Assembly (NCBI GenBank): GCA_016285145.1
Contig: JAEEQE010000003.1
Location: forward strand, 64,412 to 128,411
Direction: 5' to 3'
Source: Bacteroidales bacterium
Lineage (GTDB): Bacteria > Bacteroidota > Bacteroidia > Bacteroidales > WCHB1-69
Length of the DNA: 64,000 nucleotides
Notes under the pieces: model-generated
What the model was told of the DNA's origin: nothing
The model's input: the letters and a program-made list of their open reading frames with translations, nothing else
Databases searched by the model: none
Program-made: the position numbers and the translations under genes
Shown: positions 52,705 through 62,000 of the stretch, one piece after another
Layout of the letters: every line of letters begins with the position of its first letter
Numbering within the stretch: position 1 is the first letter of the stretch

Positions 52705-52872
52705 GGAGATTCCGCTCTACGCTATCGCGTATCGCGGAATGGTGCGTGCCAACCAAGACAAGAAAGCGGCGGCACAAGAATTTGGATTTCGGGAAAGGCC
52801 TTCTGCCGCCGCATGGTCCGCAAGTGCGATGTGCACCATTCCGCCAGCGACGACAGGAGCGGCGGAATCTCC
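52705..52872. repeat. 168-bp foldback element upstream of the IS
   Basis: Three nested perfect inverted pairs: GGAGATTCCGC (52705-52715) with GCGGAATCTCC (52862-52872), GCGGAATGGTGC (52734-52745) with GCACCATTCCGC (52833-52844), and GCGGCGGCA (52766-52774) with TGCCGCCGC (52804-52812). No ORF here looks real. Together with the IS end this accounts for the gene-free stretch 52613-52990. It could be a MITE-like sequence or a structured RNA. Confidence 0.7.
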
Positions 52873-52987
52873 CCACTTCCCGACAGGGACGGAAGCCTAG
52901 TAGAATCCAATGAGAAATTAGGAATAATCTTGCGTTTCGCAGACGAATCTGTGTCATCCGCACGGCTGCGCGGACAACGGGAACTTC

Positions 52988-53027
52988 AACAAAAAAGGAG
53001 CCGACGCCTTGCGGCATCGACTCCTTT
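52988..53027 (-). terminator. Terminator of the second giant gene
   Basis: On the minus strand AAAGGAGTCGATGCC, loop GCAA, GGCGTCGGCTCCTTT is followed by TTT and GTTGAAG. It is closely related to the terminator at 42383-42420. Confidence 0.85.
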
Positions 53028-53055
53028 GGATAATATGCTTGTATAAAGCGTGCGG

Positions 53056-56000
53056 CTACTTCTTCACGAAGTTCTTCGTCACCACGCCCTTCTCGGTGGT
53101 GACGCGCACGAAGTACATGCCAGCGGAGAGCTCTCTCACATCAAGCTCCACTGTATTGGCATCCGCTTCTATCGTCTTCAGCAATTTACCATACACATCA
53201 TAAACCTGAACATTGTTCATTATTAATTGTTCATTATTAATTGTAAACTGTCCATTGTTCGGGTTCGGGTAGAGGCTGGTGCTCAGTTCGTAGTCGGTGA
53301 TGCCGACACCGGATGTAGTGAACGTCACCAAGTTGGACACGCCGCTCGGTCCATCGTCGCAGTTGGCGACCACGTATGCCTGATAGGTTGTGGCCGGCTG
53401 CAGACCCGCGAGGGTATAAGGATGCTCATTAGCCGTAACGGTGGGCCACTGGGACGTGCCCGATTCTTGATAGTAAACCGTCCAGGAGGTGGAAGTGCCG
53501 TTCTCCGTCCAGTCGAGCACCACGCTATTGGTACCCACATCAGTGTAGTTCAGGTTGGTCGGATCGCTGCACGGTTCCGGTCCCGGGCCCTGGGCTTGTG
53601 TCTGGAAGGTCACCGCGCTGGTCCAGGCAGAGGTTTCGTTGCCGCAGTTAGCACGCACGCGCACATCGTAGAACGTGCCGGCGGTCAAGCCCGTGAAGTT
53701 GTAAGTACGGACCGTCAGCGGGATAGCACTACCCCAGTTGCTGGCGTTGTGCTGCTTGTACTGGAGGTCCCAAGCCGTCTCCGTGCCACCTGCGTTCCAG
53801 GAAGCCGTGGCCGTGGTCTGCGTGATGGAGGACGTGGGCACAGTCAAGCCCGTAGGCACCGGACATGCGGGCGGCGTGGGCGGCGTGGCATTGCTGTCCA
53901 ACTCGATAATCAGATTATCCATCATAGCATAATACGTGCTTCCACCCATTAAACCATGCTTAAAGGCAATATAATGGCCTGCTCCCGTATAGTTGGCGAA
54001 GCTCACCTCACGGCTTTCATACGTTGCCACCGAAGAACCCGGATAAACCGTGTCAACCGCCACAAAGGTATTGGCGTCCATCGGATTCGTCATCACACCC
54101 ACTTGCAAAGCACAAGTATAAGACGTACCTGACAAGCCTCTGAACATAAACTTGGCCTTCAATGTATTGACCGGAATGGAGGGGGCAAACTCCGGCGTAA
54201 TGGCAATATTGTACATGGTGCCTGTTGTGAAGAAGTACAGACCCGCTGTGGATCCATTGTATGCATAACTGGCATGGCAATATGGACGGTCTCCACTCGA
54301 ATAGGTGTTGATCTTGCTCCAGCAGTTCGGATAGGCGGTCGTTCCCGTGCCGTAATTGTCGAAGTTCTCGGTATAAGGCAGCTGGCTGATGGCGTCGCAC
54401 TGGGTGGCACCTGTCGCCTTTATACTCCAGGAGCTCACGTCGCCGCTACCGCAGTCGGCCTGCACGTAGAAGTCATACGTGGTGCTGGCAGACAAACCTG
54501 TGATGGTGGTGGTCGGCGTGTTATGCACCTGCACGGTAGTACCTGTACCTTGCATGTATCCGGCAGGGCCGTATTCCACTATCCAGTCGTGGGCAGTACC
54601 CGTCTCCGTCCAACTCAACGTCACAGAATTCTGGGTTGAAGTGGAAACCGTCAGATTCTGCGGTCTCGGACAGGTCGGAATTGTCTCCAACAGAATATCA
54701 TCGATATAGACGGAATAGGTGCCGCTCGTATTCGTCAGTTTCAACGCCACATATGCGCCCTGTCCCGTATAGCTGCTCAGGCTCACCTCTTTGGGCTCGT
54801 AAGTACTCGTAGCAGAATTGTTTACGGCCGCAATCGGCGTAAACGTAGTCTCATCCAACGGATTAGTCATCACACCCACCGTAATCGTAGAAGTAATGCC
54901 GCTGGTGGAGCGCATCCAGAACGAGAGCTGCAAAGTGTTGATGGGGTTAGCTGTAACATCCACAAACGGAAGCACCGCAATATTATAGGTGGCTGTACTG
55001 GAATAGAAGTACAAACCGGCATTTCCGCTATGAGGATAGGTGGTATTCACATACGGATACGTTGTAGTGGAATAGTCGTTCAAACGGCTCCAACAGCTGG
55101 GGAGGATAGCGGCTCCAGACCCCATATTGTCGAAATTCTCCGAATAAGGTATGGTCACAGCATTACAGGCGGTTCTTGCAGAAGCCTTCGCACTCCAGCT
55201 GCTCATGTCACCACCACCACAATCCGACTTCACATAGAAGTCATACGCTGTGTTGGCGGCCAGACCCGTGATGGTGGTTGTCGGCGTGTTCTGCACCTGA
55301 ACGGTGGAACCCGTTCCCGGCGTGAACCCGGCAGTGTCATATTCCACAATCCAATTGTAGGCCGTACCCATCTCCGTCCAGCTCAATGACGCGGAGTTCG
55401 TAGTCACATTGGTAACCGCCAAATCATGCGGTCTCGGGCAGCTCGGTATCAGATCCAGACGAATGTTGTCCACATAACCGGAGTTGTAGCTTGTGGCCGG
55501 TCTCGGGGCCATCAAAGCGATGTATTCGCCCGTTCCCGTATATTGGTCGAACAGCACATCATAGCTGGCATACGTATTTGATGTCGTCACAATGGTATCG
55601 ATTGGCACAAAGGTACTCTTGTTGGTCGGATCGGTCATCACACCCACCACTAACTCGAACGTGTAGGAGGAATTATTTCGTGCGTCGAAAGAAAGCTGAA
55701 GGGTGCTCATGGCATTCGTACTGACATCCACTTTCGGCAAGATGGCAATCTGGTCATCATACGTTCCAGCCGTGATATACGTGTAGAAGCGTATGGAGTT
55801 GCTTCCCGAATAGGCGGAGGCGCTACTATTGTACATAATCGGATAGCCCGCATAGCTCGTTAAGGTTCCGTTGTTGAGATAGCTCCAGCATAACGGCAGG
55901 TTGTTCGTAGTTCCCGATGTGGAACCTGTGTAAGAATCGAAGTTCTCCGTGAACGGCAGCTGCGCAATCGGAAGACATTCTGTGGAAAACTCCTTGACCA

Positions 56001-59000
56001 CCCAGTCGCTCACATCGTTGCCGCCACATTCGGAGCGCATACGCACCTTGTAGGGCGTGCCCGGGGTGAGGCCTGTCAGGGTTGCAGGACTGCTGGTCTG
56101 GGTGCCAGCCGTTGTCCACGTGGCCGCTCCATCGACTTGATACTCCAAGCTCCATTGGCTTTCCGTGTAACCCGGGGCCCAATCAATGGTGGCCGTCGTA
56201 GTGGTGATATCACGCACATACACATTCGGAGCGACGCAAGTGGCGTTATTGTCACATCCGCCACCGAACTTGACATTGCTGCGGTTGCCGGAAGAGTAAC
56301 TGCTGGCTGCCGGAGGATTGCTCGGATCGGGATCAGTAGAGTCACTATAATAATATATTGAGCGGTAATTGGGACTCGTGGAATGTACTTTGAACACGTA
56401 CGCTGAACCACTGTATCCATCAGAATTATCGTCTATAGCCATTACCAGATTGGAAGTTCCATTGTACTGGAATGGAGTTTGGAACACAAACGTATTCCAT
56501 CCCTGCTGGCAATCCAGCGGACCTCTATACACCAGCGTCATACCCGAGATTGCAATGTAATCCGTTGTGCTTGTAAATGTTGACTTGGTCGTATGGCCCA
56601 GATAGATGGAGACTTCCGGTTTTCTCGAACCGTCTGAGTAAGCATATTCGAAAGAGACACTTCTTAATGTGCCCGCTCCACCCATTTCGGAAGCCAGATA
56701 AATCTGTTGGGTATAAGAATAGCTGAAATAATTGTTGACAGGCAGATAGTAGCTGGTCGTAGTGCCGTTGCCTATCTGGATTTCCCGTTCAACCAGACAT
56801 GATGGTGTGGCGAATTGCGCCGTAGCCCAATAATTGCTCGAGCTGCCGTCGGTGCAGTTGGCCTTCACCCTCACATCGTAGTTTGTGTTTAAAGTCAGGC
56901 CGCCCAACATGTACGGGGAGGCTGTCACGCTATAGGATGCCGGAATCCAGTTGTTCGTGCCGTGGACTGCATATTCCACCGTGTAGGAGGAAGGTGTTCC
57001 GAACATGCCGTCATCCCATGACAGCAAAGCGGAGGTGGCGGCCACCTGGCTCACCGTCAGGTTACGTACAGGCGAACAGGAAGGAGCCACATCCACCATG
57101 ATGTTATCCACATAGCCGTAGTTGTAACCGGATGCCGGTTTCGGAGCCTTTATCGCAATGAAGTTGCCGGAACCCGTAAATTGGGCGAACGAGATTTCGT
57201 ACGAAGCATACGTGGTTGATGTAGAGCTGATGGTCTGCACCGGCACAAAGGTAGTCATGTCGGACGGATTGCTCATCACACCCACCACCAGTTCAAATGC
57301 GTATGAGGTGCTGAGAGCCCGGGCGTCAAACGACATCATCAGATTGCTCCACGGATTGAGCGTGACATCAATCGGAGGCAGGATGGCCACCTGATCATCA
57401 TACGTTCCAACCGTGGTGTAGGTGTAGAAGCGCAAAGAATTGCTGCCGGACGCCGCATACGAGGAGCTGTTGTAGATAATCGGATAGCCGGAATAGCTCG
57501 TCGAGGTGCCATGGTTGTAGTTGGCCCAGCAGGATGGGAGATTGTTCTCGCTGACAGAAGTGGTGGTGGCACCCGCATACGAATCGAAATTCTCGATAAA
57601 CGGAAGCGTGGTAAATGCCTGGCATGGTGTCTTGAAGGAGGTTGAAATCCATTCGCTGTAACCCAGTCCGTTGGAACATACCGTGCGCAAGTAGGCATTG
57701 TACTGGGTGTTCACATTCAGAGAGCTCAACGAATAGAGATTGCTTGTGACCGTTTGTGCCTGCGTAAAGTCCGGCGTCTGGTTAGCCGGAACCACCAACA
57801 GCTGCCAAGAACTCTCCATAACATCATCCGTCCATGACAGATCTGCGGAAGTGGGTGTCAGGTTGGAGACCTGGAAGCTGGTCGGATTCGAACAGCTCGG
57901 GGCCACATCCAACATAATGTTATCCACATAACCATAGTTGTACCCGGAGGTCGGTTGCGGAGCTCTCATGGCGATATAGCTGCCCGTACCCGTATATTGG
58001 TCAAGCAAGACACCATAATGGGCGTATGATGTTGAGGAGGTGTTAATGGTGTCAACTGGCACAAAGGTGTTCATATCGGACGGGTTCGTCATAACACCTA
58101 CTACCAACTGGAAGGTGTAAGAGGTAGAGTTGGCGCGTGCGTCAAACGAGAGCTTCAGCGTATTCAAGGGGAGGGTTGTAACATCCACCAAAGGCAGGAT
58201 GGCAACTTGGTCGTCATACGTTCCTGCCGTGGTATAGGTGTAGAAACGCATGGCATTACTGCCGGAAGCTGCACTCGAGGAGCTGTTGTAAATGATCGGG
58301 TATCCGGAATAGCTCGTCGAGGTGCCATGGTTGTAGTTGTCCCAACAAGAAGGCAGGTTGTTCACGCTGACTGAAGTGGTCGTGGAACCCGCATACGAAT
58401 CGAAGTTCTCCGTGAACGGGAGTGTAGAAATAGCCACACAGGCGGTGCGGAATGAGCCGACTTCCCAAACGCTGTTCTCGCCGTTGTTGCAGTGTCCCTG
58501 CACAAAGACCTCATACGGGGTGTTGCCGGTGAGGTTCGTAAGCGATATGGTCGGCGTTCCATAGATGGTTTGCGGAGTTTCCAAATTCGGGTTGGTGACG
58601 GAACCGGCAGGGGCAACCACCACGTTCCATTCCACCTCATCTCCACCAGGTGTCCAAATCACATCCGCCGAAGTGGCCGTGATAGAGGAAGCCACCGCAT
58701 GAACATTCTCTGCATGCAGACAGTTAGGGATATAATCGATTTGCACATCGTCCAAATACATATAATTGGTAATCTTCGGCGAACGGAATGCCACATACTT
58801 GCCATTGCCTGTGTATCCGCTGGTACGGATCTCCGCATTCTCGAAATCAAGGGTGTTGCCAGACGGGGCAAACGTGCCCACGGCTGTGAACGTGCTGTAG
58901 TCGTTCGGGTCGGTCATAATACCCACCTCGATGAAATGAGGGCTGGAAACAGAATTCCTCCGTGCTTTGAAACGGACAAGCAGGCTATCCATTCTCGTGC

Positions 59001-62000
59001 CATCGTCGAAACGCGGACTGGCCAGATACGCGTAATAGGCGCTTGTCGTATAGAAATAAACGGAGTTGGGACTTGATTCGCTGTATGAAGCGTAAAGATA
59101 CGGATAAGCTGTCGAGTTGTTCGTGTTCCTTGTCCAGCACGGCACCATGGCGCCCGTGGCAGCGGTCGTGCTGTCGAAGTTCTGCATATACGGCACCGTG
59201 ATGGCCGCACACTCGGTTTCAGCGGTCAGCTCCCGCCACACGCTGTAGTCTCCGCCGCCGCAATCCGAACGCAGACGGATATCATAAAGCGTGTTGGAAG
59301 TCAGACCCGTGATGATTTGAGGCGAGGTGGCACCCGGCACCTGGGTCCAGTTGACATCATTATCCGCCTTATACTCAAGTTCCCAAGAACTTTCCGAACC
59401 ACCAGGAGCCCACGTCACCTCTATGCTTTCGTGGTCACGGTCGGAGATATAGGCATTGGGCTTATAGCACGTCACGGTGCTGTCACACAGCGTAAGGAAC
59501 TTGATGTTGTTACGGTAATAGGTACGTCCACTGGCCGTCGGAGGACTTTGCGGACTGGGGTTGGTGCTGGCATTATAATAATACAAGGTCCTATAGTTAG
59601 GACTTTGCGTCTTATATGCGAACACATACGAAGTGCTGGAAGCGGCATTGGAGTTGTCATCCACAACAACCACCAAATTGCTTGTGCCATTGTAGTGGAA
59701 AACGGAATTGAACACGAATGTGTTCCAACCCATCGTACAATTCAAATTGCCGGAATACACCAATTGCAAGTCACTATATGGCACCCAGTCGGTGGTGGAA
59801 GAAAACGTGCTCTTTGTGGTGTGGCCTAAGTAGATGTTCACATTAGATCTGGATGTCAAAGCTGTAGCATACTTGTATTCAAATGCAATGCTCTTGATAT
59901 CCATCGGTGTACCACCCAATTCGGATGCCAAGAATATCTGTTGCGTATAGGAATATTTGTAACTGGAACTATTGTACACCGGAATATAGTATGTAGTGGC
60001 TGCACCATCGGTGAACTCCACATCGGAGCTGCTGTAACAAGAAGTGGTGAACATACCCGTCGCAACTTCCGGAGTGCCATTGGAACAGTTGCGGTAAACA
60101 CGCACATGGTACGGGGTCTGCTGGGTCAAACCCGTAAGCATCACATGGGTTCCAGTCACGACCTCCGTGTTCCATGTGACGTTGTCGCTGGTATATTCCA
60201 CGGTATAGCTACCGTCGCCATACTGTGAATCCAGCCATGACACCATAACCGAGGCACCGGAAATCTGGCTGAACGTCAGATTCATGGGAGCGGAACAAAG
60301 CGGAGTGGCAGCCACCATCACCTCGTCCACATACATATAGGTCATCACCGTGGACACCGGTGCATAGAAGGCAACATACACGGGTGTGGAATAGGTCTCG
60401 TTCAACGGCACACTGAAGCTGTACCATGTGTTGAGCGCGGCGAATTCATCCGTATAATGGGATCTCAAGCAAGTGAAGGTGGACGGATCATCCGGATCCG
60501 TCATAATGCCGACATCCATGCGGGCGTATGAAAGACTGCTGGAAGTCAACAATTTGTAACTGATGGCCAAGTCGCCTCCACTGTAATTCGACAGGTCAAG
60601 AGCCTGCGAGGTGGCATACATGTAGTTGGCAGCCGGCTTGTAGAAATAGAGGGCCGTAGAACCTTGTGAATGATAAGAGGTACTCACATAAGGGTACTCT
60701 GTGGTGGAAACATAGTCGGTTTTTGCCGTCCAGCATATCGGCATGGTACCCGAACCGGAACCCACGCCCTCGAAGCTTTCAAAATAAGGTATTGTACTGG
60801 TCGGGAAACATTTGGTATGGAATTTCACCGGATCTGACCAGTCGCTCATGTCATTGTTGCCACAATCGGCTTTCACATACACATCATACATGGTGGCATC
60901 CGTCAGGTTTTGCACCGTATAAGGATACTGGGTCGCATATTCCGGCGTGCCATTGGTCACAGGTTGGCCATGCGGCACCACCACCACCTGCCAGTTGTTC
61001 TCACCGCTACGTGGCGTCCAGCTGATGGTGGCACTGTTGGTTGTGGTAGATGTCACCTCCACATTCACCGGATGCTTACAAGTGGGGATGAGGCTGATAT
61101 TAATATCATCCAGATATATGTTATAATTGCTTGTGAAATTCGTTTTGAGGGCGATATAGGAACCCGTACCTGTATAGGAGGAGAGTTCCACTTCGTATGG
61201 TTCAAAGACACTGGCAGCAGTGGGGGTTATCGTTTGCACCGGAGTGAAAGTGGTCATATCACTCGGATTGGTCATCACACCCACAATCAGTTTTGCGGCA
61301 GTGGAACTGGGCCGCATCTTGAACGACACCTGCAACGTGTTGACCGGGATGGTCGGATCCATTGGCGGAAGCGCGATGGATGAATAAATAGAAGAGTATG
61401 TGGAATATGTGCTGTTCGTGAGACAATAGAAATAGAGCGATTTGGTACCCGAAGTGCTATAACTCGTATTCACATACGGATATGTAGTGGGGCTGTACAA
61501 ACCGTTGCGTGTCCAACAGGAAATGGCACCTCCGGAGCCGGAAGTGAATGTTTCAAAATTCTCCGTATAGGGAAGATGGGTTATATACCCGCAATCGGTC
61601 CGGAAGGAGTACTGCATCCACATACTGCTGTCGGAGGTACTGCACACCGCCTTCACATACACATCGTAGGAGGTTCCACCGTTCAGATTGTTGAGGGTGA
61701 AACTTGGCGTATAGACGGTGGAGGCCGTTGCCAATTCATAATCGGGATCCACAATGGTACCCGCAGGGCCAGACACCACAATCCACTCCTGCTCGGTACC
61801 ACCGGCAGTCCAGGTGACATTGGCGGAGGTGGAACTCACCGCCGTCGTGTGAATGTTCGTCACGTGTGGACAAGTGGGCAATTCATGGATATTGACGTCA
61901 TCTACATACATATAACTGGAGACATCACCTGGAACGCGGAACGCAATATATTTGCCTTGACCCGTATAGATCGCCGTACTCACATCAAACAATTCCCATG

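Noticed and set aside
52613..53055. Several 60-145 codon open frames on both strands next to the IS
   Set aside because: They overlap each other in the GC-rich foldback, have no recognisable domains, and their arginine/proline-rich translations look like shadow frames.
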